From contig CAZEWZ010000004.1 in NCBI GenBank assembly GCA_964516765.1, positions 51,968 to 115,967 on the forward strand: 64,000 nucleotides of DNA, written 5' to 3'. Below are positions 9,699 to 19,119 of the stretch, one piece after another. Below the pieces are notes generated by a model, which saw only the letters and a list, made by a program, of their open reading frames with translations, ran no database searches and was not told the DNA's origin. This DNA comes from CAZEWZ01 sp964516765. Lineage in GTDB: Bacteria; Bacteroidota; Bacteroidia; Flavobacteriales; UBA7430. The position numbers and the translations under genes were made by a program. The number at the start of each line of letters is the position of its first letter. The first letter of the stretch is position 1.

Positions 9699-10868
9699 CT
9701 ATGGTGAATCTTTCTGAAATTTAGAAAGTAAAGGATACATAAAAGCGAAAAATAATATCCCTGCCTGCCTTTCTAGCATGCTTTCTGTCATAAAACCAAA
9801 GAGAGTCAATCCCAAAAATAGCAGAAACAAAGGGTGCACATCTGGTCTGATAAACGGGCCGAACATAAGAAAGATCAATAGAAGAAATCCAAGAATACCC
9901 ACCTCTGCCCAAGTCTGAATAAATTGGTTGTGAAAATTGTAATTATTTTTATAAATAGGTATATTTCGATCTCCATTCCAGAATTGAGCCTTACAATCCC
10001 TCAAAGATAGATTTAACTCTGTTTTTGCATCTCCGATCCCGTAGCCAATTAAAGGACTTTTCATTAGAAGTGGAAGGGAAAAATTCCATATATATATTCT
10101 TGCATTAGTCTGATTTTTTGAGTCTTCTAATATTAAATGCTCAAGCTCATGAACTGTTTCTATAATTCTAGAATAGGTATTTGGCACAAGGAAAAGTGGC
10201 AACAAAAACAAACATAAAATTCCAATAATTTTCCGGGAGTAACAAAAATAATATCCCGATTTAATCAGGGCGACAAAGAAAACTACAAAAAAGGCTAAAA
10301 GATAGATTCTACTTGCTAGTAAAAACATAGAAATGAGTAATATAGCAATGCAAAAACCCCAAAATATTATATATTTTTTTGAATGAACAACTTGGTATAA
10401 GATCACAAACAAAGCAAAAGAGTAGTACCAAGCCACATAATGTACTTTGGAGGGTAATATGTGGGGAAGTTGTTTATAATAAAAGACATTGAGATTACCC
10501 GTGTCTAGAAATTCGACAAAAGATAGGATTAAATCTATACCTGCCATGACGACCATGAGCAGAGCAAAAAATCGAAGTAAAAAAAAACGTTTTTCGTTGT
10601 CTATCCATTCATTAGTCATCATAAACAGAGGAAGTAAAAGTAAAGTAATTTTGAGCCGTAAATCATTTAAACCTTCGACCACATCTAGGGTGTACATCAT
10701 ACTCAGCAGATGAAGAAGATACAAAGCAATAAAGGCGAGTGCAAATGGGCTGCGGACAAGAACATTCAACCTTTCTTTATACGCAAAGGAAAAAATCCAA
10801 TACAAGCCAATTCCAATAATACCCATGGTGACTGGAATCTTAAAAAAGTCCTGCATGAATAAACCCAA
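9699..10868 (-). CDS. O-antigen ligase / polymerase-like membrane protein
   Basis: A 389-residue, very hydrophobic protein with about ten predicted membrane segments separated by short loops. A longer extracytoplasmic loop near residues 240-320 contains YGIGDA and NNYNFHNQFIQTWAEVGILG, which is the pattern of the O-antigen ligase/polymerase (Wzy_C) family. It probably transfers or polymerises surface polysaccharide at the inner membrane, but the substrate cannot be inferred. It follows the S41 protease gene by 43 nt on the same strand and converges on murF-alr. The first methionine is used; M5 (10856) is an alternative. Confidence 0.82.
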   Translation of the reverse strand: MGLFMQDFFKIPVTMGIIGIGLYWIFSFAYKERLNVLVRSPFALAFIALYLLHLLSMMYTLDVVEGLNDLRLKITLLLLPLFMMTNEWIDNEKRFFLLRFFALLMVVMAGIDLILSFVEFLDTGNLNVFYYKQLPHILPSKVHYVAWYYSFALFVILYQVVHSKKYIIFWGFCIAILLISMFLLASRIYLLAFFVVFFVALIKSGYYFCYSRKIIGILCLFLLPLFLVPNTYSRIIETVHELEHLILEDSKNQTNARIYIWNFSLPLLMKSPLIGYGIGDAKTELNLSLRDCKAQFWNGDRNIPIYKNNYNFHNQFIQTWAEVGILGFLLLIFLMFGPFIRPDVHPLFLLFLGLTLFGFMTESMLERQAGILFFAFMYPLLSKFQKDSP

Positions 10869-10911
10869 AACAAAGCTTATATGGGCTAAAAAAAAATAAA
10901 AAGACTTGGTT

Positions 10912-12576
10912 TTAATTCTTCTCTATATTTAGATTTCCTAATAGAATATTCTTGTATCGCAGAGAGTCATTGAGTATTAAAATGGCTTCCTCAATTACCT
11001 TGTCGTCAGCTAAAGAAGCAATCATTCTGCCTTCTTGATAATAGTATCGCGACATTAGCTCATTTAAAATGAGCCTAGATATCTGGCTTTGATACTTGTG
11101 AATATCGTCATTCTTTTGTTCTAAAAGCTCCGCTTGCAGGACCTCTAAATCTTGAATAAATTCAATATTTTCTGATTGATAATCTTCAATCATATCAGCA
11201 ACATCTTTTTCTAAACTAGTTTCATATTCGTACTCCTTATCGGACAAAAAAGAAACAAAATCTTCGTATACTAGATCACTGATTTTATATACACCAGGGG
11301 GAGCAATAGAGTCATTTTGTATGACAAAGTCGGTTGCAAAATCAAAAATGAGCTGCTTTGACACCAAACTTCCTGCAATTTCGGCGAAGGACTCATTTTC
11401 TACATTAATGTCTGGATCAACTCCTCCTCCGTCAAAAACAGTTCTTCCATTGCGAGTTTTAAAAGCAGTTTTCAGTGAGTCGGCTACCTTACCGACGCTT
11501 CCATCTTCATTCCTGCTTGAATAATCTAGAGCTTGAATACATCTCCCACTGGGCGTATAATATTTGGCTACCGTGACTTTAAGCTGTGAATTGTAACTTA
11601 ATTTTCGTGTTTGTTGAACTAAACCCTTTCCAAAACTTTTCTTTCCTAAAATCACTCCTCGATCTAAATCTTGAATGGTACCAGAAACAATTTCTGATGC
11701 CGATGCAGAGCTTTGATTAATTAAAATAGCCAAAGGAATTTCAGAATCTAAAGGTGTTTTTGATGTCTTGTAAGACTTCTCCCATTCTTTAATTTTTCCC
11801 TTAGTGGAAACAACCTCCTCCCCTTTGTCGATGAACAAATTGCAAATACTTACAGACTCATTTAAAAGACCTCCAGGATTTCCTCTCAAATCAAGAACTA
11901 AAGATCTGACGTCATTTTGATCTTTTAGTTCAGTGATAGCAGAAGCAACTTCGGAAGCACAATTCCTAGTAAAACTTCTCAAACGCAAATAGGCAATTCC
12001 ATCGGAAATCATTCCCTTATAAGGAATTGACTTAACTTTAACTTCTTCTCGAGAAAAAGTCTTCTTAATGGGTTTTTCAGTTCCAGGTCTCTCAATTAGA
12101 AGATTGACTTCTCCTCCAGGCTGACCCTTAAGAACTGAGCTCACATCCTCTGTAGATTTACCCATAACTGACTTTCCATCAATCTCTAAGAGCTTATCTC
12201 CTGCAATAAGACCTGCTTTGTCGGCTGGAAAACCCTTATAAGGTTCTGCAATAATCACATAGTCGTCTTTCTTTCGAATCATTGCACCTATTCCTCCGTA
12301 CTGGCCAGTAGTCTGGAAACGAAAGTCCTCAATATTCGATTCTGGAATGTAGGTGGTGTACGGATCTAGGTCATCAAGCATTGAATTAATAGCTTTCTCA
12401 ATCAATTCTCCTGGTTTGGTCTCATCCACATAATAAATATTTACCTCTCTAAATAGAGAAGTGAAAATATCTAAGTTTTTACTGACCTCAAAGTAGCCAG
12501 AAACAAAGCCCAAAGTGGATAGAGAAACTGATACTAGCACTATGAGGAATAAACTTTTTCTAATCATTTTTTTCAT
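10912..12576 (-). CDS. S41 family C-terminal processing peptidase
   Basis: Periplasmic serine protease of the CtpA/Prc type that trims or degrades envelope proteins. The ATG at 12576 gives 554 residues and a clean N-terminal signal (MKKMIRKSLF followed by a hydrophobic stretch). An in-frame upstream ATG at 12609 would overlap yidD and is less likely. A PDZ domain spans roughly residues 80-165. The catalytic core has SASASE with nucleophile S292 and K317 in FGKG, exactly 25 residues apart as in E. coli Prc. A long acidic, helical C-terminal tail follows. It lies 10 nt after yidD, probably in one operon with hemD, rnpA and yidD. Confidence 0.93.
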   Translation of the reverse strand: MKKMIRKSLFLIVLVSVSLSTLGFVSGYFEVSKNLDIFTSLFREVNIYYVDETKPGELIEKAINSMLDDLDPYTTYIPESNIEDFRFQTTGQYGGIGAMIRKKDDYVIIAEPYKGFPADKAGLIAGDKLLEIDGKSVMGKSTEDVSSVLKGQPGGEVNLLIERPGTEKPIKKTFSREEVKVKSIPYKGMISDGIAYLRLRSFTRNCASEVASAITELKDQNDVRSLVLDLRGNPGGLLNESVSICNLFIDKGEEVVSTKGKIKEWEKSYKTSKTPLDSEIPLAILINQSSASASEIVSGTIQDLDRGVILGKKSFGKGLVQQTRKLSYNSQLKVTVAKYYTPSGRCIQALDYSSRNEDGSVGKVADSLKTAFKTRNGRTVFDGGGVDPDINVENESFAEIAGSLVSKQLIFDFATDFVIQNDSIAPPGVYKISDLVYEDFVSFLSDKEYEYETSLEKDVADMIEDYQSENIEFIQDLEVLQAELLEQKNDDIHKYQSQISRLILNELMSRYYYQEGRMIASLADDKVIEEAILILNDSLRYKNILLGNLNIEKN

Positions 12577-12586
12577 GTGTAAATTT

Positions 12587-12811
12587 TTAGGGTACGGGAT
12601 CGTGTCCACTTCCTCCCCATGGATGGCAGGAACTAATTCGCAATAAAATTAATTTCAACCCTTTACTTAAATCATATTTGTCTAGAGCATCCATTGCATA
12701 AAAAGAGCAAGTGGGCGAATATCTACAGGATGAAGGGGTCCAGGGAGAAATAACTTTCTGATAAATCAATATCATAAAAAGCAGGCTTTTTTTAATTAGT
12801 TTTTTCAGCAT
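12587..12811 (-). CDS. yidD: Membrane protein insertion efficiency factor YidD
   Basis: Small (74 residue) inner-membrane-associated protein thought to assist YidC-dependent membrane insertion. The signature is clear: YQKVISPW, then SCRYSPTCSFYAMDAL, and a C-terminal CHPWGGSGHDP. It overlaps the end of rnpA by 20 nt, the widespread rnpA-yidD arrangement. Here the next gene is an S41 protease rather than yidC. Confidence 0.95.
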   Translation of the reverse strand: MLKKLIKKSLLFMILIYQKVISPWTPSSCRYSPTCSFYAMDALDKYDLSKGLKLILLRISSCHPWGGSGHDPVP

Positions 12812-13172
12812 CTAAAATAAAACGATCAAAAAGTAAAATTAGTTTATTTTCTATTGCTAAACTGGTCATTTTTTCAGAGGAAGTAAAGATGAGTAAAATA
12901 GCATATCGATCTTTTAAGGATTTATACAAATGAGCCTTATGTTGGCGGTAAACTTCATTAATTTTTCGTTTCATTTGATTCCTATCTACGGCTAGAGGAA
13001 ACCGTCTTTTAGGAATGGAAAAGGCAATCCGTATAGGGAATTCTTGACTAGAATGAGCTTTTTTCCACAAAATTACAAATGGATATTTCTTAATTGCTTT
13101 TCCTTTGGAAATTAACTCCCCAATAACAACTTTACTCTTTAATCTTTCTACTTTCTGAAATGTTTGTAGCAT
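12792..13172 (-). CDS. rnpA: Ribonuclease P protein component
   Basis: Basic protein subunit that assists the catalytic RNA of RNase P in maturing tRNA 5' ends. The 126 residues and high lysine/arginine content fit. The family segment RIAFSIPKRRFPLAVDRNQMKR contains the RNR-like motif as RNQ. The N-terminus (LQTFQKVERLKS) follows the usual pattern. Its end overlaps yidD. rpmH is not adjacent in this window, as is common in Bacteroidota. Confidence 0.93.
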   Translation of the reverse strand: MLQTFQKVERLKSKVVIGELISKGKAIKKYPFVILWKKAHSSQEFPIRIAFSIPKRRFPLAVDRNQMKRKINEVYRQHKAHLYKSLKDRYAILLIFTSSEKMTSLAIENKLILLFDRFILDAEKTN

Positions 13173-13248
13173 TATATCGTAAAGTTAGAAAAATTGAATA
13201 AAAAAAAGCGATAAAATCACCCTTTTAAAAACTTTAAATCGCCATGAT

Positions 13249-13995
13249 TTATTTATTTTTTGACTTCTTAATGTAATGCTCTAAAGCCATACTCATTGAA
13301 GGTGCTTTAATAGAAGGAGCTTCAATATCTACCTTTAAACCTGATTCTAAGACGGCTTTAACAGTCGTTTGACCAAAAGCAGCAATACGGGTGTGATTTT
13401 GCTCGAAGTTTGGAAAATTCTGAAAGAGAGACTTAATCCCTGAGGGACTGAAAAAAACTAATATATCGTAAAAAACATCTTCTAAATCAGACAAATCACT
13501 ACACACTGTTCTGTATAATATTGCTCTTTTATATACAATTTCATTATCATCCAATAGTTTAGGAATAACTGGTTTTAATAGATCAGAAGAAGGCAAAAGA
13601 AAATTTTCAGTCTTATGTTTTTTGATTACATCCATTAACTCTGCAAAACGTTGTTTACCAAAATAAATTTTTCTTTTTCTGTAAGTGATATATTTCTGAA
13701 GATAAAAAGCAATGGCCTCAGACATACAGAAATACTTCATGGATGCTGGAACTTCGAAGCGCATTTCTTCACAAATCCTAAAGTAGTGGTCAACAGCATT
13801 TCTACTAGTTAAAATTATAGCAGAATGGTCCGCAAGAGTGATTTTTTGCTGCCGTACTTCTGCGGCTTCGACCTTTTCAACATGAATAAATGACCTAAAA
13901 TCAATATTTACTTTTTGCTTGCGAGCAAGGTCATGATATGGTGAAGCATCACTTTTTGGGGCGGGTTGCGAAACAAGAATTGTTTTTACTTTCAA
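13249..13995 (-). CDS. hemD: Uroporphyrinogen-III synthase
   Basis: Cyclises hydroxymethylbilane to uroporphyrinogen III in haem synthesis. The 248 residues cover both alpha/beta domains of the HemD fold. The N-terminal MKVKTILVSQPAP and IILTSRNAVDHYF are characteristic of the Bacteroidota branch, with VFFSPSGIKSLFQNF and AAFGQTTVKAVLESG in the C-terminal half. It lies between the DUF4271 gene (53 nt upstream) and rnpA. hemB and hemL are elsewhere in the window. A weak U-tract hairpin may follow at 13201-13242. Confidence 0.9.
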   Translation of the reverse strand: MKVKTILVSQPAPKSDASPYHDLARKQKVNIDFRSFIHVEKVEAAEVRQQKITLADHSAIILTSRNAVDHYFRICEEMRFEVPASMKYFCMSEAIAFYLQKYITYRKRKIYFGKQRFAELMDVIKKHKTENFLLPSSDLLKPVIPKLLDDNEIVYKRAILYRTVCSDLSDLEDVFYDILVFFSPSGIKSLFQNFPNFEQNHTRIAAFGQTTVKAVLESGLKVDIEAPSIKAPSMSMALEHYIKKSKNK

Positions 13996-14049
13996 AACTT
14001 AAAGTATTTTAAGGGTTCCATCTTTAAGTGGCAGGTAAACCTACTCACC

Positions 14050-14700
14050 TCAACAATCTAAAGCTATAAGTAACCAATACAAAGGTACTAATTCGAACGT
14101 GCAAATATACAAAATATAATAATATGCACTTTTCCTGAAAATATTTCTAATATGCAAAAACAACTTTAATTTTGAGAAACAATACATCATGAAAGTAAGG
14201 CTCATAAAAAAAGATAATAATTTTAAATTTAAAGTATTAGATAGGTAGAAATAAGGGAAAACAAAAACTATAGGTGTTAGAAATAGGGAGAAATATTGTA
14301 AGGAAAGAGACGAGAATTCTTCCCACATGGATTGTTTTTTAAAAAGGATTCCCAGAATATGAACAAAAACAAATTTTAAAACAATAACGAAGATTAGAAG
14401 AGAAATTGACAGGAAAAATAAATGAGAAAAACCTGAATATTCTGAGCAGAATACTAGATATTCCGATATAATAAGTGCTCCAGTCAACAAAACTTGAAGT
14501 GTTAATAAAAGAAGAGAGTTTTGTGGGGTCTTTGAATGTCTACCGTAATTAATATGATATTTTTTGTCTAGAATTGAGCTAAAGAAATTAGACAGTAGTC
14601 TTGCATCATTATTATACAAGAAAATATAAATCATTGCTTGAATAAAAAATATGAATAATACCCATGGGGAATGAGGAGGCTCTCTAAGTATTTCTAACAT
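14050..14700 (-). CDS. DUF4271 family membrane protein
   Basis: A 216-residue integral membrane protein with about six predicted hydrophobic segments and the motif NYGRHSK after the first loop. Family membership is judged from length, topology and its place directly upstream of hemD, a neighbourhood commonly seen for DUF4271 in Bacteroidota. No biochemical function is established. Confidence 0.72.
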   Translation of the reverse strand: MLEILREPPHSPWVLFIFFIQAMIYIFLYNNDARLLSNFFSSILDKKYHINYGRHSKTPQNSLLLLTLQVLLTGALIISEYLVFCSEYSGFSHLFFLSISLLIFVIVLKFVFVHILGILFKKQSMWEEFSSLSLQYFSLFLTPIVFVFPYFYLSNTLNLKLLSFFMSLTFMMYCFSKLKLFLHIRNIFRKSAYYYILYICTFELVPLYWLLIALDC

Positions 14701-14781
14701 CTAATTATTTTAGTAAAAATACTAAAAAGATCCAGCAAACTTTATTTGATGGTGATTAAGTGTCTTGGTTTTCTAAAAAAT

Positions 14782-15672
14782 TCAATCCAATTGTTTGATC
14801 ATTTTTATCGATTTGACTAGAGTATTTCCTGAGGTCCAAACGGCGGTATATAAACCATTGCTTAAATTTCCTGCATCCCAACAGAATTGGTATCTCCCTT
14901 TGGGCATGTTTTGGTTTAAGATGGTTTTTACCTTACGACCTAGAAAATCAAATACTTCAATCTTGGCATGAGAATCGTAATTTAGAACGAAGAAGAAATT
15001 TGTTTGAATGGAAAAAGGATTTGGGAAATTCTGAGTGAGATCTCCATAATTCTTGTGAATTTCATTTAGTCCGATTCCATTTTGTCTACTCAAAACCACA
15101 TCAAAATTTCCAAACCAGTCTCCTGAGGTCCCTTCGGTTAATGGAATTATTCGATTAAGGGCAGACTCACTGCTAGCCCAAGGGTCTGCAGAAATATCAA
15201 TATCTCCCTGAAAATATATCTGGGTAACCAACTCGTCAAATCCCTCTGCTTGTGCTTTGAGGTGAATATGAGCTGGGCGGAATATACTACCATTTTCGTA
15301 CTTCCCAGGAATAATTGTCTCTAAAGAGTAGTTTCCTTGGGAATCTGAAATCACCTTTGCACGAAAATTAAAACCTTCATTGTCATATTCTCCTGAAGCA
15401 TTAGCTTGCCAAAAATTCAAAACTACATCATTTACACATGTTTCACAGTCATCTGACAAAATTCTTCCACCAAGAAATAAGCGTGGTCCCTGATATTCGT
15501 CAGGAATAAGAAAGTTAGTATGCGGTGCTCCCTCTGAAAAAAAAGGACCTAAGATGTCTGAAGTAGTTGGGTTACAGTCTAAAGTGTTTTTTGCGGATAG
15601 TTTGATTGGAGTCAGAGAAGTGGCGAGAGCAGCTAATGTAAACTGTTTTAAAAATGTACGGCGGTTTTTCAT
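14782..15672 (-). CDS. Secreted intradiol ring-cleavage dioxygenase-like protein with T9SS sorting domain
   Basis: A 296-residue protein in three parts. Residues 1-28 form a twin-arginine-like signal (NRRTFLKQ then a hydrophobic stretch). Residues about 33-200 are an intradiol dioxygenase domain with all four predicted iron ligands: Y96, Y125, H135 and H137, with R132 in RPAHIH. Residues about 207-296 are a type A T9SS sorting domain (NFPNPF, FDFLGRKVKTIL, NGLYTAVW, K-rich end). The family opens catechol-type aromatic rings with O2. Substrate is unknown; a secreted location argues for extracellular phenolics or a structural role. It stands alone, divergent from the acyl-CoA dehydrogenase. Confidence 0.85.
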   Translation of the reverse strand: MKNRRTFLKQFTLAALATSLTPIKLSAKNTLDCNPTTSDILGPFFSEGAPHTNFLIPDEYQGPRLFLGGRILSDDCETCVNDVVLNFWQANASGEYDNEGFNFRAKVISDSQGNYSLETIIPGKYENGSIFRPAHIHLKAQAEGFDELVTQIYFQGDIDISADPWASSESALNRIIPLTEGTSGDWFGNFDVVLSRQNGIGLNEIHKNYGDLTQNFPNPFSIQTNFFFVLNYDSHAKIEVFDFLGRKVKTILNQNMPKGRYQFCWDAGNLSNGLYTAVWTSGNTLVKSIKMIKQLD

Positions 15673-15805
15673 TTGTTTATACTTTTTAAATATCTTAATA
15701 CCAGTATTCTAGATTACAAAAAAAATCTTAAGTAAGCAAACAAATATATCTGGGGACAAGGACCAACTAATCACTCAAAAATTACTTTGTTTTTAAATTA
15801 ATGAA

Positions 15806-15813
15806 TAAATTTG
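15806..15813 (+). promoter_or_regulatory. Putative -7 promoter element of acyl-CoA dehydrogenase
   Basis: TAAATTTG lies 22 nt before the ATG at 15836. A TTTG at 15786-15789 sits 16 nt upstream, slightly short of the usual -33 spacing. Confidence 0.5.
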
Positions 15814-15835
15814 TACAAACATAAAAATTCAATTT

Positions 15836-17014
15836 ATGGCAACAGATTTATTTCAGGCTCCTGATTACTACAATTTAGATGAGCTACTCAGTGAAGAACA
15901 TATTATGGTTCGTGATGCGGCCAGAGAATGGGTAAAAAGATCGGTGTCCCCGATTATCGAACAAGCCTGCCAAGAAGCAAAATTTCCTAAACAAATTGTT
16001 CCTGGACTCGGTGAAATTGGGGCCTTTGGCCCTTATATACCTGAAGAATACGGTGGTGCAGGACTAGATCAAATATCTTATGGTCTCATCATGCAAGAAT
16101 TAGAGCGAGGGGATTCTGGGGTGCGCTCCACTGCCTCAGTGCAGTCTTCTTTGGTGATGTATCCGATATTTAAATATGGAAACGACGAGCAAAGAAAAAA
16201 ATACTTACCAAAATTAGCTACAGGAGAATACTTGGGCTGTTTTGGTCTTACTGAGCCAAATCATGGTTCAAACCCAGGAGATATGGAAACAAACTTCAAA
16301 GATAAGGGAGATTATTATTTATTGAATGGCTCCAAAATGTGGATCTCTAATTCTCCCTATGCTGATATTGCAATCGTTTGGGCCAAAAACGAGGCAGGTC
16401 GAATTCACGGTTTAATTGTAGAAAAAGGCATGAAAGGATTTAGTGCTCCTGAAACTCACGGTAAATGGTCTCTCAGAGCATCCTGTACTGGAGAGTTAGT
16501 ATTTGACAATGTGAAAGTTCCCAAAGAAAACCTTTTACCAAACAAAAGTGGTCTAGGGGCACCATTAGGATGTTTAGATTCCGCACGTTTTGGTATTGCT
16601 TGGGGGGCAATCGGCGCAGCCATGGATTGTTATGACACCGCATTGCGTTATTCAAAAGAAAGAATGCAATTTGATAAACCAATTGGTGCATTTCAGCTTC
16701 AACAAAAGAAACTCGCTGAGATGATTACCGAGATTACAAAAGCACAACTTCTTACCTTCCGTCTAGGTCAACTTCGAAATGAAGGAAAAGCCACGACAGC
16801 TCAAATTTCTATGGCAAAAAGAAACAATGTGGAAATTGCGATAAATGTAGCTCGTGATGCCCGACAAATGTTAGGAGGCATGGGAATAACTGGAGAATAC
16901 CCTGTGATGAGACACATTATGAACCTAGAGTCTGTAGTCACCTATGAGGGAACACACGACATTCACTTATTAATTACGGGAATGGATGTTACTGGATTTA
17001 GTGCCTTTAAATAG
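15836..17014 (+). CDS. Acyl-CoA dehydrogenase, glutaryl-CoA dehydrogenase-like
   Basis: FAD flavoprotein that introduces a double bond into an acyl-CoA. The 392 residues and motifs match the glutaryl-CoA dehydrogenase branch: FGLTEPNHGSNPGDMET, WISNSPYADIAIVWAK, RASCTGELVFDNV, and catalytic glutamate E371 in VVTYEGTHDIH. True glutaryl-CoA dehydrogenases also decarboxylate the product, in lysine and tryptophan breakdown. That step is an inference here, as no neighbouring pathway gene confirms it. It is monocistronic, ended by a strong terminator at 17047-17077. Confidence 0.9.
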   Translation: MATDLFQAPDYYNLDELLSEEHIMVRDAAREWVKRSVSPIIEQACQEAKFPKQIVPGLGEIGAFGPYIPEEYGGAGLDQISYGLIMQELERGDSGVRSTASVQSSLVMYPIFKYGNDEQRKKYLPKLATGEYLGCFGLTEPNHGSNPGDMETNFKDKGDYYLLNGSKMWISNSPYADIAIVWAKNEAGRIHGLIVEKGMKGFSAPETHGKWSLRASCTGELVFDNVKVPKENLLPNKSGLGAPLGCLDSARFGIAWGAIGAAMDCYDTALRYSKERMQFDKPIGAFQLQQKKLAEMITEITKAQLLTFRLGQLRNEGKATTAQISMAKRNNVEIAINVARDARQMLGGMGITGEYPVMRHIMNLESVVTYEGTHDIHLLITGMDVTGFSAFK

Positions 17015-17046
17015 TTTTTTAAATTTATTTATAGCAATCATTTATT

Positions 17047-17077
17047 AAAAAAACCTTCTACCAAGAAGGTTTTTTTA
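17047..17077 (+). terminator. Rho-independent terminator after the acyl-CoA dehydrogenase
   Basis: A perfect 13-bp stem (17047-17059 with 17064-17076) around ACCTTCT/AGAAGGT, with a 4-nt loop and a T7 run on the 3' side. Confidence 0.9.
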
Positions 17078-17130
17078 TATCAAAAACCTTATAGAAAATC
17101 GAAACAGGATTATTTGAATAACTTTAAAAT

Positions 17131-18393
17131 ATGAAAAATAGGGTCATAAGAAATATTTCAATTTTGGGGAGTTTAGCCGTTGCAGCCATGATGAGTGTGC
17201 AAATTTTCTGGATTAATCAGGCACTAAATCTTCAAGAAACTAGATTTCAAGAAAGCGTCTTCCTCTCTCTCAAAAAAGTCGCCGAGAACATCTCATCATT
17301 TAATAAAATGGATTTCCCAGAGATTAACCCAGTAAAACAAATTTCTTCGGATTATTATATTGTTAACATTCGCGAGGTGATTGACGCAAATATTTTAAAA
17401 CTTTATCTACAAAAAGAATTTTCAAAAGCTGGCATTCATACCGATTATGAATATGCGATTTACGATTGCTATAGCGAAAAGATGGTATACGGCGAATTTG
17501 TCTCTTTCAAGAAAAACAAAACTCAGATTAAAATGGGGGCTCTGCCAAAATATGATGATTTTGTATATTATTTTGGAGTAAACTTCCCAGGTAAAACCTC
17601 TTACTTAGTGGCAGGAAATAAGCTCTGGATTTTCTTTTCTTTTCTCTTACTACTAACTGTTTTGTTTTTTGTGTACTCGCTAAATATTATTCTTCAGCAA
17701 AAAAAACTATCTGAGCATCAAAAAGATTTCATAAATAATATGGCACATGAATTTAAAACACCTATTTCCACTATTCACATTGCATCTGAAGCGCTAATTC
17801 AAAATGAAGAAATAAAAAAAGATGCAGATTTAAAAAATTATTCTCAGATTATAAAGGAACAAAATGAACGTCTTAATCTTCAAGTAGAAAAAATCCTACA
17901 AATTGCCGATTTAGACAGTGGTAAAATAGATATGAATAAAGAGATTGTTAGCATGCATAATATCATCAACTCAGTGATAAATAGCGTTGAACTTAAAATT
18001 AAAAAAAGAGGGGGACAAGTTATCAAAGACTTAAATTCATCAAATAATCTTCTCAGTTGCGACAAACTTCACTTGACGAATATCCTTTATAACCTCATCG
18101 ATAATTCCATTAAATATTCGGTCCAACCGCCGATAATTTCAATTTCTACAGAAGATGTGGAAGGGTTTTTGTACTTAACCATAAAAGATAACGGAATTGG
18201 AATTCCTTCTGAATACATCAAAGAAATAAAAAAGAAGTTTTTTAGGGTGCCAAAAGGGAAAATTCATAATGTCAAAGGATTTGGTTTAGGTCTATTTTAT
18301 GTCGATGAAGTTTCTAATGCGCACTTATGGCGATGGGAAATATCAAGCACTCAAGGACAAGGAACATCCATCCAATTCAAAATGAAATACTAG
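17131..18393 (+). CDS. Sensor histidine kinase
   Basis: Membrane sensor that phosphorylates the response regulator encoded directly downstream. The 420 residues comprise TM1 at about 10-28, a periplasmic sensor domain to about 165, TM2 at about 166-188, then HisKA with phospho-accepting H206 in HEFKTPI. The HATPase domain has N-box NLIDNSIKYS, DNGIGIP and GFGLGLFYV. The layout resembles RprX-like kinases of Bacteroidota. The signal is unknown. The response regulator begins 2 nt after the stop. Confidence 0.93.
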   Translation: MKNRVIRNISILGSLAVAAMMSVQIFWINQALNLQETRFQESVFLSLKKVAENISSFNKMDFPEINPVKQISSDYYIVNIREVIDANILKLYLQKEFSKAGIHTDYEYAIYDCYSEKMVYGEFVSFKKNKTQIKMGALPKYDDFVYYFGVNFPGKTSYLVAGNKLWIFFSFLLLLTVLFFVYSLNIILQQKKLSEHQKDFINNMAHEFKTPISTIHIASEALIQNEEIKKDADLKNYSQIIKEQNERLNLQVEKILQIADLDSGKIDMNKEIVSMHNIINSVINSVELKIKKRGGQVIKDLNSSNNLLSCDKLHLTNILYNLIDNSIKYSVQPPIISISTEDVEGFLYLTIKDNGIGIPSEYIKEIKKKFFRVPKGKIHNVKGFGLGLFYVDEVSNAHLWRWEISSTQGQGTSIQFKMKY

Positions 18394-18395
18394 AT

Positions 18396-19070
18396 ATGCC
18401 AAAAATATTATATGTAGAAGATAACTCTAGTTTGAGCTTTGTCACTAGCGACCAACTCCAAAAAAGAGGTTACGAGGTAGTTTGTAGTAGTAACGGGAAA
18501 GACGCCCTAGATTTGTTTAATAGAAACAACTTCGATCTTTGTATTCTGGATGTAATGCTTCCTGAAATGGACGGCTTTGATTTGGCAAAATATATTCGAA
18601 AAAAAAACAAGCAGATTCCCATTCTTTTTCTGACAGCTCGCTCTCTTCAAGAAGATCGAATTGAAGGGTTTAAGTTGGGAGGTGACGACTACCTAACCAA
18701 ACCCTTTGACATGCTCGAGTTGTCACTCAAAATAGATGTTTTTGTTAAACGAAATTTAGTCAATAATTCTCAAAATAATTCCTATAAAATTGGAGCTTAT
18801 GAGCTAAATGTAACTGAACAAAAACTTACTTTAAAAGACTTTTCGAGGCCTCTAACTATAAAAGAAACAAAGTTGCTTTCGCTGATGGCCAAAAACCTAA
18901 ATACAGTAATCAGAAGAGAAGACATACTAATGAGTCTTTGGGGGAAAAATGACTACTTTTTAGGTAGAAGCTTGGATGTGTTTATTTCTAGACTGCGAAA
19001 GTATTTAACCGAAGATAATCTAGTTACAATTGAAAATATTCGCGGAGTGGGATTTAAAATGAATGCATAG
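18396..19070 (+). CDS. OmpR-family response regulator
   Basis: DNA-binding partner of the kinase directly upstream. The ATG at 18396 gives 224 residues and the canonical N-terminus MPKILYVEDN. An upstream in-frame ATG at 18327 would overlap the kinase gene by 67 nt and is rejected. The receiver domain has D52 in LDVMLPEMDG and a conserved lysine near 102 in DDYLTKPFD. The C-terminal winged-helix domain has REDILMSLWG, SRLRKYL and a terminal IRGVGFKM. RprY-like. Confidence 0.93.
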   Translation: MPKILYVEDNSSLSFVTSDQLQKRGYEVVCSSNGKDALDLFNRNNFDLCILDVMLPEMDGFDLAKYIRKKNKQIPILFLTARSLQEDRIEGFKLGGDDYLTKPFDMLELSLKIDVFVKRNLVNNSQNNSYKIGAYELNVTEQKLTLKDFSRPLTIKETKLLSLMAKNLNTVIRREDILMSLWGKNDYFLGRSLDVFISRLRKYLTEDNLVTIENIRGVGFKMNA

Positions 19071-19119
19071 TCACCTTCAAATTCTAAAGTCAATTGCTTT
19101 AATCTAAAAATTGAATTAT

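Noticed and set aside
18327..18395. Upstream start for the response regulator
   Set aside because: It would overlap the kinase gene by 67 nt, and the receiver domain normally begins at MPKILYVEDN.
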